Positions 25,846 to 36,124 of a stretch of 64,000 nucleotides of DNA are shown in pieces. Source of the stretch: Acidaminococcaceae bacterium (GTDB lineage Bacteria; Bacillota; Negativicutes; Acidaminococcales; Acidaminococcaceae); contig JAFQZL010000021.1 of NCBI GenBank assembly GCA_017405945.1, positions 1 to 64,000 on the forward strand. Reading direction: 5' to 3'. The position numbers and the translations under genes were made by a program. The first letter of the stretch is position 1; each line of letters opens with the position of its first letter. A model generated the notes under the pieces. The model was not told where the DNA came from. It made no database searches and saw nothing but the letters and a program-made list of their open reading frames with translations.

Positions 25846-27252
25846 TTATTCAATCATCATCTCAAGGCGGGAGGCTACCACCTCATAGGCAAACCCCTGC
25901 TCAATCCTGACTCTGATAAAATCTCCCGGCTTCAATCCGGGAGCATTTTCCACAAAAATATTTCCGTCGATATCCGGCGCTTCCCGGTAGCTGCGGGCAA
26001 CTGCAAGGTTTTCCTCCTCTGCTTCATACCCTTCCACAACCACTTCAAGCTCCCGGTCTTCCATGGCCCTGTGACACTCTTCCGAAATCCCTGCCTGTAT
26101 CGCCATCAGTTCATCATAGCGATCCTGTTTGACATCATCGGGGATCTGGTCCGGCATAGCTGCCGCCGCCGTATTCTCTTCCCGGGAATACTGGAACACA
26201 CCGGCATTCTCAAATTTCTGTTCTGCCACAAACTCTTTCAGAATCGCAAAATCTTCTTCTGTTTCACCGGGAAAACCCACAATAAATGTCGTGCGAATCA
26301 CAATATCCGGAATCCGCTCCCGTAATTTTTTCAAAAGGGCTTTTGTTTCTTTCAGCTTATCACGGCGCCGCATATCGTGCAGCAGCCGGTCGCTGGCATG
26401 CTGTAACGGCAGGTCCACGTAATGGCATACTTTTCGCAGTGTGGCATACGCTTCGATTAACTCATCCGTAAACGTATTGGGATAGGAATACAATACACGA
26501 ATCCATTTTAATCCCGGAATGTCGTTCAAATCGCGCAACAGTTCTGCCAGGCGCAACTTTCCGTACAGATCCTGTCCATAACGCGTGGTGTCCTGGGCAA
26601 TGACCACCAGTTCCTTTACGCCCCGGGCCGCCAGATCTTTTGCTTCAGCCATAACCTGTTCGTACGGTTTGCTGGTATAACGGCCGCGAATCAGGGGAAT
26701 CGCACAGAACGAGCAGAAATTATCACAACCCTCAGCGATTTTCAGATAAGCCAGATACGGCGGAGTCGTTAACTTGCGGGGATCCGCCAGCACTTCTTTT
26801 ACCTGCGGCAAACCAGATGGGGACGAAGAAACCGCCATGATTTGCCTGGTTTCCGGCAAAGGCAGCAAATCATTGTCTTTCAGATGCAGAACCCGTTCTC
26901 CCTGCATCACCCGGTCTATCACCCGTCCGATGTCTTTGAAAACATTCGTCCCCACAAGGGCATCAATCTCCGGCATATCCTGGAACAAGTCCTGCGCATA
27001 GCGCTGGGCCAGACATCCGGTCACAATCAGATGCCTGCAGCAGCCTTCTGTTTTATAGGCAGCCATGGAAAGGATAGTATCAATGGATTCCTGTTTGGCA
27101 GATTCAATAAAGCCGCAGGTATTTACAATAATGATTTCTGCCACCTCAGGATTGTTTGTAATCTCAATGTCATATTTTTCAATGATGCCCAGCATGACTT
27201 CGGAATCTACCAGATTCTTCGGGCATCCTAAACTGATCAGACCCACTTTCAT
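25846..27252 (-). CDS. rimO: Ribosomal protein S12 methylthiotransferase RimO
   Basis: Radical-SAM enzyme (468 aa) that adds a methylthio group to an aspartate of ribosomal protein S12. Seen: the N-terminal UPF0004 domain with SLGCPKNLVDSE, cluster cysteines, TGCLAQRY, the radical-SAM motif CDNFCSFCAIPLIRG (CxxxCxxC) and a C-terminal TRAM region. The open frame extends to 27462, but ATG 27252 with GGAGGG in front matches the family start (MKVGLISLGCPKN) and makes an ATGA overlap with the upstream lipoprotein gene. Confidence 0.96.
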   Translation of the reverse strand: MKVGLISLGCPKNLVDSEVMLGIIEKYDIEITNNPEVAEIIIVNTCGFIESAKQESIDTILSMAAYKTEGCCRHLIVTGCLAQRYAQDLFQDMPEIDALVGTNVFKDIGRVIDRVMQGERVLHLKDNDLLPLPETRQIMAVSSSPSGLPQVKEVLADPRKLTTPPYLAYLKIAEGCDNFCSFCAIPLIRGRYTSKPYEQVMAEAKDLAARGVKELVVIAQDTTRYGQDLYGKLRLAELLRDLNDIPGLKWIRVLYSYPNTFTDELIEAYATLRKVCHYVDLPLQHASDRLLHDMRRRDKLKETKALLKKLRERIPDIVIRTTFIVGFPGETEEDFAILKEFVAEQKFENAGVFQYSREENTAAAAMPDQIPDDVKQDRYDELMAIQAGISEECHRAMEDRELEVVVEGYEAEEENLAVARSYREAPDIDGNIFVENAPGLKPGDFIRVRIEQGFAYEVVASRLEMMIE

Positions 27253-28256
27253 TTTGTACCCTCCCCGGCATCCGCAAGACGGATTTCCCTGAGCCAGTCC
27301 GCCGCTAACTGTTCCAGCGCCTGCCCGCTTTTGTAAAATGTATCGGTCCATAAACCATCCCTGTTTACAGCCTGTCCGTTTTCCCCTTTCGGCAATACCG
27401 GCAGATAGCCGCTGCGAGTCGTAATGAGAAGCGTTCTTGCTTCGGAAGAGCGTAAAAACCAATTAATAAACGCTGTAATTTCTTTTTGCCTCCTACTGTT
27501 CTGCGATAATCCGATGCCAAACAAATTCACCGGGGTTCCTTCTTCAGGAATCAAAATATAAGCCGGAAAATCATTTTGCAAATATTTGAACACGTGGCTC
27601 CGCCGGGTAATCGCGATATCAGCGTCACCGGTAGCAGCCATGCGGACCGGCGTGATGGGGAACTTTGCGAATTGCCTGATCATGGGCCGGATCTGTCTGA
27701 AATAGGCTATGCATTCATCCTGGCCCATGCGGGATGACAAAGCAGCTAAGAACATAACAGTGGATTCATTGTCACTGAGATTTTCCATAACAATCCGCGC
27801 GTCCTTCTGCCCCGGCACGTCAGACCAGTGCAAAAGCTGTTGCTGCCCAACCTTTCGGGAATAAGCCTGGTTGACCAGCAAAACCGCCGGATCGTAAAAA
27901 AGAGTGACCCATTGTTCTTCTTTATCTTTCAACTCTGCCGGCAGCAGGTCGGCAAATTCCGCATGGATCTTCTGCAGGGAGCCAGCAGCCGCTTTTTGCT
28001 GCAACAAAGTTGATCCGCTGATGACACAGTCTGCCTGTTCCAGCTCATCCTCTTTATCCGAAATGACAAACGCAATCTTTTTATCCTGCGGCAGGCTTTC
28101 GGTAAACTTTCCGCAAAGCGCTGCAACAAACGTTTTATCCAGCGTCGTATATACTTTTACTGTTTGCGTCGGTCCGGCAGCATTGAACCTGCTGCATCCT
28201 GCCAAAAGGAAAACCAGGCAGACCAGGATCGGAAATAATAATTTTCTGTTCATCAC
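27249..28256 (-). CDS. Extracellular solute-binding lipoprotein (iron(III)/spermidine-type)
   Basis: A 335-residue lipoprotein: signal peptide with lipobox LAGC (C21), then a periplasmic-binding type 2 fold (VKVYTTLDKTFVAAL near the N-terminus; late segment FGIGLSQNSRRQKEITAFINWFL). The fold resembles Fe3+-type ABC binding proteins. No permease or ATPase gene is next to it, so it is an orphan binding protein or works with a distant system. Its stop overlaps the rimO start (ATGA), suggesting coupled translation with an unrelated enzyme. Confidence 0.8.
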   Translation of the reverse strand: MMNRKLLFPILVCLVFLLAGCSRFNAAGPTQTVKVYTTLDKTFVAALCGKFTESLPQDKKIAFVISDKEDELEQADCVISGSTLLQQKAAAGSLQKIHAEFADLLPAELKDKEEQWVTLFYDPAVLLVNQAYSRKVGQQQLLHWSDVPGQKDARIVMENLSDNESTVMFLAALSSRMGQDECIAYFRQIRPMIRQFAKFPITPVRMAATGDADIAITRRSHVFKYLQNDFPAYILIPEEGTPVNLFGIGLSQNSRRQKEITAFINWFLRSSEARTLLITTRSGYLPVLPKGENGQAVNRDGLWTDTFYKSGQALEQLAADWLREIRLADAGEGTK

Positions 28257-28329
28257 TTCTTCACTTTGAAAACCGCTTGACGTAGGGAATACTGTTTTTT
28301 TTCGCGTAAATCCGGTTAATCAGCAGTCC

Positions 28330-30189
28330 TTACTGTTTTTTACGTATCGGATTCTTACATTTTCCTGATTTCAGCGTACCAGTTCTACGGAAACGTTCAT
28401 CCCGGATCAGGCAGCGGGGCCCGTCGCCAATCAGGTCTTTGCGCCCGCCCTCTATTAAGGCTTCCGCAACCAGAGCCCGGTTCCGCGGATTACGATACTG
28501 CATAAGGGCACGCTGCATGGCTTTATGGTGCGGATTATGCACGGTGTACACTTTCTCCCCCGTAAAGGGATTCACACCGGAATAATACATAGCGGTGGAA
28601 GCGCTGCCCGGGGTGGGAATAAAATCCTGCACCTGTTCAGGATGACGACCCGTATCGCGCAAAAACTCCGCCAGTTCAATGGCGTTCGTCAGCGTACAGC
28701 CGGGATGGCTGGAAATAAAATACGGAACCAGATACTGTTCCTTACCGATTTCTTTATTTTTTTGCATAAAGGCTTTGACAAATTTCAGATATACTTCTTT
28801 TCCGGGCTTGCCCATATGCTTCAACGTTGCATCCGCAACATGTTCGGGAGCAATCTTTAACTGTCCGCTTACATGATACCGGCACAGTTCATCCAGAAAC
28901 TGCTGTTTGTTTTCCGCCAGCAGATAATCGTAACGGATGCCGGAACGGATAAATACTTTCTTCACTCCCGGAAGCGCGCGAAGCTTACGCAGCAACCGAA
29001 TGTAATCGCTGTGGTCCGCGTCCAGATTGGGACAAGGCTTGGGGAACAGACACTGACGGTCTTTGCATGCTCCAAACTTTAACTGTTTTTTGCAGGCAGG
29101 ATGCCGGAAATTTGCCGTCGGTCCCCCTACATCGTTGATATACCCCTTAAAGTCAGGCATCCGCGTCATCTCTTCGGCTTCTTTTAAAATGGAAGCGTGG
29201 CTGCGGGCCTGGATAATCCGTCCCTGATGGGCGTGGATGGCACAGAAAGAACAGCTGCCAAAACAACCCCGGCAGCTTACGATACTGAATTTTACTTCCT
29301 CCAGCGCTGCGATACCGCCTGCCTTGTCGTACATGGGATGCCACTGTCTCGTGTACGGCAAGTCGTAAACCGCATCCATCTCTGACTCTGTCAGCGGCAT
29401 AGCCGACGGATTCTGCACCACATATAAACCGCGGCTGTTTTTCTGGACAAGGGTTTTTCCGTAAAATGGGTCAAAATTCTCATGCTGCAACCGGTACGCT
29501 TCCGCCAGCAAACTTTTATCTTTACAGATTGCGTCATAACAAGGAAGCTCGACAAACTCTTCCACACCGTCCAACGTTTTTGCCGTATAGGCAGTACCCC
29601 GGATATAATGCAGATCTTCGCCGGAGGCCCCGCCTGCCAGGTAATCCGCTATTTCCCGGATTTGGGCTTCCCCCATACCGCACACAAGGAGATCCGCACC
29701 GCTTTCCGTCAGAATAGAGGGCAGCAGTTTATCTTCCCAATAGTCATAATGGGCAAAACGCCGCAGACTTGCTTCAATGCCGCCAATGATGACCGGGACA
29801 TCAGGCCACAGTTGCTTTGCGATTTTTGTATAAACCAGCGTAGCGTGGTCCGGCCGCTTCCCCATCTCTTTTCCGGGCGAATATTTATCTTCTTTGCGGG
29901 GTTTTCTGGCTGCCGTGTAATGACACAGCATAGAATCCAGATTCCCTCCGCAGACCAGCACGCCCAAACGTGGCTTTCCCATGGTCTGAAAAGAATGGGA
30001 GTCACGCCAGTCCGGCTGGGGTAAAACAGCAACTTTATAACCTGCCGCTTCCAATACACGGCAGATAACCGCCGGCGCAAAAGACGGATGATCCACGTAC
30101 GCATCTCCGCTGACAAAAAGAAAATCAAGCTGTTCCCAGCCTCTTTTCTCCATATCTTCTTTGCACACGGGTAAAAAATACTGATTCAT
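28330..30189 (-). CDS. YgiQ family radical SAM protein
   Basis: A 619-residue member of the YgiQ/UPF0313 family. Seen: the N-terminal B12-binding-like part, VIIGGIEASLRRFAHYDYW, the radical-SAM cysteines in CRGCFGSCSFCAIHAHQGR, and the C-terminal HPEQVQDFIPTPGSAST, typical of the family. The biochemical role is not known. The family is widespread in anaerobes. It has its own gap on both sides and reads as a single gene. Confidence 0.93.
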   Translation of the reverse strand: MNQYFLPVCKEDMEKRGWEQLDFLFVSGDAYVDHPSFAPAVICRVLEAAGYKVAVLPQPDWRDSHSFQTMGKPRLGVLVCGGNLDSMLCHYTAARKPRKEDKYSPGKEMGKRPDHATLVYTKIAKQLWPDVPVIIGGIEASLRRFAHYDYWEDKLLPSILTESGADLLVCGMGEAQIREIADYLAGGASGEDLHYIRGTAYTAKTLDGVEEFVELPCYDAICKDKSLLAEAYRLQHENFDPFYGKTLVQKNSRGLYVVQNPSAMPLTESEMDAVYDLPYTRQWHPMYDKAGGIAALEEVKFSIVSCRGCFGSCSFCAIHAHQGRIIQARSHASILKEAEEMTRMPDFKGYINDVGGPTANFRHPACKKQLKFGACKDRQCLFPKPCPNLDADHSDYIRLLRKLRALPGVKKVFIRSGIRYDYLLAENKQQFLDELCRYHVSGQLKIAPEHVADATLKHMGKPGKEVYLKFVKAFMQKNKEIGKEQYLVPYFISSHPGCTLTNAIELAEFLRDTGRHPEQVQDFIPTPGSASTAMYYSGVNPFTGEKVYTVHNPHHKAMQRALMQYRNPRNRALVAEALIEGGRKDLIGDGPRCLIRDERFRRTGTLKSGKCKNPIRKKQ

Positions 30190-30276
30190 TGTAGTTCCTT
30201 TCGGAAACAGTATTATGTCTCTTTCCGCTATTCTTCAGTTAATTTATACTTTTCCTCAATACTTCTTTACTTTTCC

Positions 30277-31146
30277 TTAATTAACCTGTGTTGTCTCAGC
30301 AGGTGTATATGTCCTTGTTACAGCTTCTTTGGGGTCTTCCGGAGGAAGCAACTTTCCGTTGTACTCCACCTGCAATTCCTTCAGATTGCCGATTCGCATA
30401 ACAATATCCGAACTACTGGTAAAGGTTTTGCTTTCCCCTTTCAGCAGATTTCCTTCAAACAATACCGTTCCTTTTTGATCGGTAACCCGCAGCCAGCATT
30501 TCCCGGCAGAGGTTAATTTTAACTTTGTTATCTTTTTCGTTTCCCCGGGGGTTACTGCAGAAGCGCTTTTTGTTTCCTGTGGTACGGCAGTCTGCTTCTC
30601 CTGTACCTTGTTTTCTTTTCCACTCAACGAAGATTCTTTGCTCTGCTCTTTCACTTCGTTGTTCTTTTCTTTCGTTTCGGCGGAAGCGCCAACGCTGAAC
30701 GGAAGCGGCAGATTTGCTGCCCGGCCCGTCTGTGCCAGGTAATAATAAAACACGCCGGCAGCTGACAGCACCAAGGCAAGTATGCCTATAATAATAAACA
30801 GCAGTCTGTGATCATTGCCGTTGCCGGAACCGATGTCCCTGTTGGATTTAAAGGTAGGACGTACTTTAACATCCCGGGACTCGCGGATTGCGTTATTGTT
30901 TTTAACCGGGCAGTTTCCCGCGTTGGCAGCCTTATACTCTTCTACCAGCTTTGCGCCGTCCAGACCGAGATAATTGCCATAGGTGCGCATTATCCCTTTC
31001 ACAAAAACGTCACCCTGAAGCGTTGCAAAATCATTTTGCTCAATTGCTTCCAGATACGCTTTACGGATATTGGTTTCCTGCGCCGCCCTTTCCAGAGTCA
31101 GCTCTTTTGCGACCCGCGCGTCCTGTAGAACTTTCCCGACATCCAT
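30277..31146 (-). CDS. rodZ: RodZ-like helix-turn-helix membrane protein
   Basis: Cell-shape protein (289 aa from ATG 31146; an upstream ATG at 31167 is possible, but GGAGG lies between them). The N-terminal Cro/XRE-type HTH (about 1-75, QETNIRKAYLEAIEQNDF) in RodZ contacts MreB. One membrane span (about 125-150, LLFIIIGILALVLSAAGVFY) follows. After it come a Ser/Lys/Glu-rich linker and a C-terminal DUF4115 beta domain (WLRVTDQKGTVLFEGNLLKG). It sits just downstream of ftsK on the same strand, a cell-division/shape neighbourhood. Confidence 0.88.
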   Translation of the reverse strand: MDVGKVLQDARVAKELTLERAAQETNIRKAYLEAIEQNDFATLQGDVFVKGIMRTYGNYLGLDGAKLVEEYKAANAGNCPVKNNNAIRESRDVKVRPTFKSNRDIGSGNGNDHRLLFIIIGILALVLSAAGVFYYYLAQTGRAANLPLPFSVGASAETKEKNNEVKEQSKESSLSGKENKVQEKQTAVPQETKSASAVTPGETKKITKLKLTSAGKCWLRVTDQKGTVLFEGNLLKGESKTFTSSSDIVMRIGNLKELQVEYNGKLLPPEDPKEAVTRTYTPAETTQVN

Positions 31147-31250
31147 AACGGCATCAGCCTCCATCATACAACAAGCAAACCCGCATACAGGTTTTTAAAT
31201 TAAAACATTTGATTCCGACTTGACTGTTAATACGGAAAGCTTCCTCTCCA

Positions 31251-34013
31251 TTACTGACTGTCTGAAAAATTGTCCTTCTGCAGGAATTTATATTCCACAT
31301 CATCCCTGGACATCTTCAACTCCCGCGGCTTGCTGCCGATAGCGGGCCCCACGATACCCAGTTCTTCCATGGCTTCCACCAACCGCGCCGCCCGGTTGTA
31401 GCCGATACGGAACCGGCGTTGCAGCATGGAAGCAGAAGCTTGTCCCAAATCCAGCACCAAACGGATTGCGTCAACCAGCAATTCGTCCTGCCCCTGTTCT
31501 TCCGGCGCATCCCCACCGCCTGCAATCGCGTTTTTAGCTTCTTTCTGGCTGTCACTGGGCAACGCTGCGTTTGTAACTTCATCGCTGTATTCAACGGGAA
31601 TAGCCTGCTGTTTGATGAAATCGGTCACCCGGTTCAGTTCTTCGTCGCTGACAAAAGCGCCCTGGACACGGGACGGTTTATTAGCTCCAATCGGATAATA
31701 AAGCATGTCGCCTTTACCCAGCAGTTTTTCCGCGCCGCCCATGTCCAAAATCGTACGGGAATCTGTCAGGGAAGAAACGGCGAAAGCAATGCGGGACGGG
31801 ATGTTCGCTTTTACAATACCGGTAATGACATCGACTGACGGACGCTGGGTCGCCAGCACCATATGGATACCGCAGGCCCGGGCCTTCTGGGCCAGGCGCA
31901 AAATGGCGTCTTCCACATCGGCCTTGGCCACCATCATCAGGTCACTCATCTCGTCAATGACGATGACAATATACGGCATTTTTTCTTCCGCCTGGGCATT
32001 ATAAGCTTTGATATCCCTTACGCGGGTATCCGCAAAGGACTTATAGCGCCGTTCCATTTCCCCTACTGCCCAGTGTAACGCCGATGCCGCTTTTTTTGCA
32101 TCCGTAACCACGGGAACCAGCAGATGGGGAATGCCATTGTAATTGGTCAGTTCCACCACTTTGGGGTCGACCAGAATCAGTTTCACCTCGTCCGGGCGGG
32201 CTTTGTACATGATGCCGGCAAGCAGTGTATTCACGCAGACGGACTTACCGCTGCCGGTAGTGCCCGCTACCAGCAGATGCGGCATCTTGGCAAGGTCGAT
32301 CGTAATTACCTTGCCTTCTATATCCTTCCCCAGTCCGACACACAGCTTAGAGGAACTCTTGCGTACATCTTCGCAGTCCACGATTTCCCGGAAGCTGACC
32401 ATATCATTGGTAACATTTGGCGCTTCGATGCCGATAGCTGCTTTCCCGGGAATGGGTGCCTCCACCCGGACGCCAGGCGCAGCCAAGCGCAACGCGATAT
32501 CGTCCGCCAGGTTTACGACAGAGCTCACCTTTACGCCGGGCGCCGGTTCCAGCTCATACCGGGTAACCGAAGGTCCCCGTGTCACGCCGGTCACTTTGGC
32601 GTTGACCCGGAAATCCGCCAGGGTCTGTTCCAGCTTGCGGCATTGTTCTCTTACGTCTGAATCAAACTGACGGCGGTTTGTCTTTTTTACTGGATTCAGA
32701 AGATCCAGCGGCGGGAAGATATACTCTTCTTTTTTCTGCTCCGTTTCTTTTTCTGCATCGGAATGTTCCGTATCCACCTCTTCATTGGAAGCAGAACCAG
32801 CCGTTACATTTTTGGAAACTATTTCCTTTTTATCTGCAGATTTCACGGGCCCATCCTTAACCTGGGTCACCCCGTTAGGTGTCAGGACAAAGCGCGGTTT
32901 TCCGGAAGTCACTTCATCCGGTACCGGCAATTCATGGTCCATCTCTGCGCCTGCCGGTGTTTCCGCCCCGTAACCGGTAACAGAAGGTTCGTGAAACTCC
33001 TGCCCGGGAATGATGGCGCCCTTTTCCCAGGGTGCCGGTTCCGGATTGTCGGTATGGCCCGTGATGATACCGGACGCTGGTCGTAAAACCCTGGTTTCCT
33101 GCTGTTCAGGATAGATTTTGATTAAAGATGGCTTTTCCTTTTCCGTCTTATCATGATTCGCCATGCGCTCCACAGGAACATAATTTTCGGCTCCGGGTTC
33201 ATCCGGCCTATTCGGATCTGTTCCTTCCGTATTCCTGTCCAGCGCCTTTTGCCCGAAATTAAGAATCTTTTTAAACGCGGATGGTTTGCGCACATCATTA
33301 TTAAAATCAGAAAACTCATCTTTGTTATATACATCCAGCGGGCTGGATTTTCTGTCCTCTGTATCCACGCCACCGAAAAACGGCCGGGCTTCCTGTTTCC
33401 GGGGAACATACCGGTCAGTCTCTTCGGAATCGTTCTCCATATTGCGGCGTTCCCGCCTTGCGCTCCGGATATCCTGAATCTTGTCTCCCGCTTTCGCCGT
33501 TAACGCAGCTACGGATAATTTGCCGGTCAGCACCAGGCTGGCCAGCATACCGGCGATTAATAAAATAACTGCCCCGGTAGCGCCCGCTACCTCGTGCAGC
33601 GCTTTGGACAGAAGTCCCCCAATCATACCGCCCCCCTGGGGCAAGAATGACAGTTCCGTTTCATAACCAAGGGGGATAAAGATGTGATGCAGAAAGCCCA
33701 GCAGGCAGACATAAAAAAGCACAGCCGCCCAGAATCCCCCGAACCGGACCAGGTTTTTCTTCAGGCGGAAATAACCGATTCCCATCGCGATAAAAACGAA
33801 TGGGAAAATGATTGCGCCTAACCCGAAACCGTAGGACATCGCTTCATGCAGGAACTCCCCGACAAAACCTGTAGGCAGCCCCGCGTAAGAAGCCAGCAGA
33901 AACAATCCCGCTGCAATAAACAGGAGGCCTTTCAGTTCGATGTTTTTCCGGTTTTTCTGTATTTCTTTTTCATTTTGTACTGCCGGTTGCTTTTTCAATT
34001 TGGTACCTCGCAC
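31251..34013 (-). CDS. ftsK: DNA translocase FtsK/SpoIIIE
   Basis: Membrane-anchored DNA pump (920 aa) that clears chromosomes from the division septum. Seen: four N-terminal membrane spans (about 28-185), a long charged linker (about 190-460), and the motor domain with [18 protein letters not shown] and Walker A GTTGSGKS near 585. [17 protein letters not shown], Walker [14 protein letters not shown] and [12 protein letters not shown] follow. A gamma winged-helix domain ends the protein ([22 protein letters not shown]). It lies 49 bases after the RNase J gene, likely the same transcript. Confidence 0.96.
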   Translation of the reverse strand: MRGTKLKKQPAVQNEKEIQKNRKNIELKGLLFIAAGLFLLASYAGLPTGFVGEFLHEAMSYGFGLGAIIFPFVFIAMGIGYFRLKKNLVRFGGFWAAVLFYVCLLGFLHHIFIPLGYETELSFLPQGGGMIGGLLSKALHEVAGATGAVILLIAGMLASLVLTGKLSVAALTAKAGDKIQDIRSARRERRNMENDSEETDRYVPRKQEARPFFGGVDTEDRKSSPLDVYNKDEFSDFNNDVRKPSAFKKILNFGQKALDRNTEGTDPNRPDEPGAENYVPVERMANHDKTEKEKPSLIKIYPEQQETRVLRPASGIITGHTDNPEPAPWEKGAIIPGQEFHEPSVTGYGAETPAGAEMDHELPVPDEVTSGKPRFVLTPNGVTQVKDGPVKSADKKEIVSKNVTAGSASNEEVDTEHSDAEKETEQKKEEYIFPPLDLLNPVKKTNRRQFDSDVREQCRKLEQTLADFRVNAKVTGVTRGPSVTRYELEPAPGVKVSSVVNLADDIALRLAAPGVRVEAPIPGKAAIGIEAPNVTNDMVSFREIVDCEDVRKSSSKLCVGLGKDIEGKVITIDLAKMPHLLVAGTTGSGKSVCVNTLLAGIMYKARPDEVKLILVDPKVVELTNYNGIPHLLVPVVTDAKKAASALHWAVGEMERRYKSFADTRVRDIKAYNAQAEEKMPYIVIVIDEMSDLMMVAKADVEDAILRLAQKARACGIHMVLATQRPSVDVITGIVKANIPSRIAFAVSSLTDSRTILDMGGAEKLLGKGDMLYYPIGANKPSRVQGAFVSDEELNRVTDFIKQQAIPVEYSDEVTNAALPSDSQKEAKNAIAGGGDAPEEQGQDELLVDAIRLVLDLGQASASMLQRRFRIGYNRAARLVEAMEELGIVGPAIGSKPRELKMSRDDVEYKFLQKDNFSDSQ

Positions 34014-34062
34014 GCCAAACGTAAAGAAAGACGGGCTTAAAGATCCATCTTATAAAACAGGT

Positions 34063-35727
34063 TTACACTTCCATAATAATCGGGATGATCATCGGGCGTC
34101 GTCTTGTCTTTTCAAACAAAAACCGTCCCAGGGAATCGCGGATTGCAACTTTAAGGGTTGACCATTCCGTATGGTTTCTTTCCTCGCATTTATCCAGCGC
34201 GTCCTGAACCCTGCCCTTTGCTTCGACCATCAGGTCCTCTGCTTCCCGCACATACACAAAACCACGGGACACAATATCGGGACCGGACACAATCTGGTTT
34301 GTAGCGCTGTCCACACCAACTACAACAATCATGATGCCGTCCTGGGACAACTGCCGGCGGTCACGCAGCACAATGTTGCCCACGTCGCCTACACCTAACC
34401 CGTCAATCAGCACCTTGCCTGCCATAACCTTACCGTTCACGCAGATTTTATCCCGGGAAAGTTCCACAACAGAACCGTTTTGCGCAATCATGATGTTTTT
34501 CGGATCCATGCCAAGGCTCTCTGCCAGTCTGGCATGCTTGACAAGATGCCTGTATTCACCGTGGACGGGCATAAAAAACTTCGGACGGACCAGATGATGC
34601 ATGAGTTTCAGTTCTTCCTGGCTGGCATGTCCGGAAACATGCACGCCGTTCGCCTTTTCATATACTACTTCCGCACCCAGCATATATAAATGGTTGATGG
34701 TATTGGACACCATCTTCTCGTTGCCGGGAATCGGCGCGGCGGAAATGATCACCGTATCGCCGGGAACGATCTGTACTTTGCGGTTTTCACCCATGGACAT
34801 ACGGGTCAGGGCGGACATGGGCTCGCCCTGGCTGCCTGTACAGATCACAACAACCTGGTCATTGGAATAATTACGGATGTCATCAATGTCAATCAGCAAT
34901 CCCTCCGGCACTTTCAGGTAATCCAACTTCAGGGAAATATTGACAACATTGACCATGCTGCGGCCCATAACCGCAACCTTGCGCCTGAATTTGACGGCCG
35001 TATCACAGATTTGCTGGATACGGTGTACATTGGATGAGAATGTGGCAACAATGATGCGGTGCTTTGCGTGGCGGAACTCATTATCAAACGTTTCCCCCAC
35101 AAACTTTTCGCTCTGGGTATAACCGGGGCGCTCCGCATTCGTGCTGTCTGCCATCATCAAGAGGACTCCGCGGTCACCATATTCCGCGAACCGGTTCAGT
35201 TCCATCACCTGCCCGTCTACCGGTGTCTGGTCAATCTTAAAGTCGCCGGTGTGGACGATCAGCCCCACCGGTGTATGGATCGCCATGCCAATCGCATCCG
35301 GGATACTGTGGTTGACCCGCATGAATTCCAGTTTAAAAACGCCGGCCCGCACACGGTCGCCGGATTTTATCACATTTAAATTGGCGGTAGAAACACCCGC
35401 CTCGTCCAGGCGGCCTTCCAGAATACCCAGCGTTAAGGCAGTACCATAAACCGGCACATCCAGCTGTTTCAGAATAAAAGGCAGCGCCCCGATATGATCT
35501 TCATGACCGTGGGTCAGAAAGATGCCTTTCAGTTTGTCCTGATTCTCAATTAAATAGGTAATATCGGGAATCACCAGATCGATTCCCAGCATATCGTCTT
35601 CAGGAAACATTAAACCGGCGTCAATCAGGATGATATCGTTTCCATAACGGAACGCCGTCATGTTTTTCCCGATTTCGCCGAGACCGCCTAGCGGTATGAT
35701 ATTAAGTTTAGTAGAACCCTTATCCAA
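34063..35727 (-). CDS. rnj: Ribonuclease J
   Basis: Metallo-beta-lactamase ribonuclease (554 aa) acting in mRNA decay and rRNA processing, with endo- and 5'-exonuclease activity in the family. Seen: the zinc motif HGHEDHIGALPF (about 74-85), HTGDFKID, the beta-CASP pieces ATFSSNVHRIQQI and CTGSQGEPMSALTRM, HVSGHASQEEL and MPVHGEYRHL. The start codon is TTG with GGAGG six bases ahead (first residues MDKGSTKL). It has its own promoter upstream and heads an operon with ftsK. Confidence 0.95.
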   Translation of the reverse strand: MDKGSTKLNIIPLGGLGEIGKNMTAFRYGNDIILIDAGLMFPEDDMLGIDLVIPDITYLIENQDKLKGIFLTHGHEDHIGALPFILKQLDVPVYGTALTLGILEGRLDEAGVSTANLNVIKSGDRVRAGVFKLEFMRVNHSIPDAIGMAIHTPVGLIVHTGDFKIDQTPVDGQVMELNRFAEYGDRGVLLMMADSTNAERPGYTQSEKFVGETFDNEFRHAKHRIIVATFSSNVHRIQQICDTAVKFRRKVAVMGRSMVNVVNISLKLDYLKVPEGLLIDIDDIRNYSNDQVVVICTGSQGEPMSALTRMSMGENRKVQIVPGDTVIISAAPIPGNEKMVSNTINHLYMLGAEVVYEKANGVHVSGHASQEELKLMHHLVRPKFFMPVHGEYRHLVKHARLAESLGMDPKNIMIAQNGSVVELSRDKICVNGKVMAGKVLIDGLGVGDVGNIVLRDRRQLSQDGIMIVVVGVDSATNQIVSGPDIVSRGFVYVREAEDLMVEAKGRVQDALDKCEERNHTEWSTLKVAIRDSLGRFLFEKTRRRPMIIPIIMEV

Positions 35728-35774
35728 AATTTACCTCCATATATAAAATTTCCGCTCATTTCAACTCTGCTGTT

Positions 35775-35803
35775 ATTATACTGCAATTAAAACGGAAAAA
35801 CAA
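35775..35803 (-). promoter_or_regulatory. Promoter of the RNase J-ftsK operon
   Basis: On the minus strand: TTGTTT (35798-35803), 17-base spacer, perfect TATAAT (35775-35780), 48 bases ahead of the TTG start. Confidence 0.7.
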
Positions 35804-35985
35804 CGTTTCAGCTTCATTAACGCCGCTTAAATGTGAGAAAAATGTGAAGTTTAGCCGCAATCAGGTAAAAAATCATATAAATACTCCCAACTTTGAACTG
35901 TTGGCAAACTGTATTCCCGCAATTTTATTCTACCTATTTATACTTATTTTATGAAAAACAGCCCTTATATTCATGAAAGCGGTTC

Positions 35986-36062
35986 TAAAAAAATAAACGC
36001 ACCGGCTTGTTCATGTGAACCTTATTGTTCGAAAGGAGGGAAAAGGAAGAACAACCGGTGCG
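35986..36062 (-). terminator. Long hairpin terminator of the TRAP transporter operon
   Basis: The arms 35998-36012 and 36049-36062 pair (CGCACCGG core with one bulge). The 36-base loop itself contains the small inverted repeat GTTCA/TGAAC. On the minus strand the stem is followed by a T-rich run (rc of 35986-35993). It lies 62 bases past the permease stop. The remainder of the 35804-36124 gap shows nothing else I can support. Confidence 0.65.
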
Positions 36063-36124
36063 AAATAAAAACGTATTACGTTGTCAAAACAACTACAAAA
36101 TCATTACTGACAGGTCTCCGCCTG

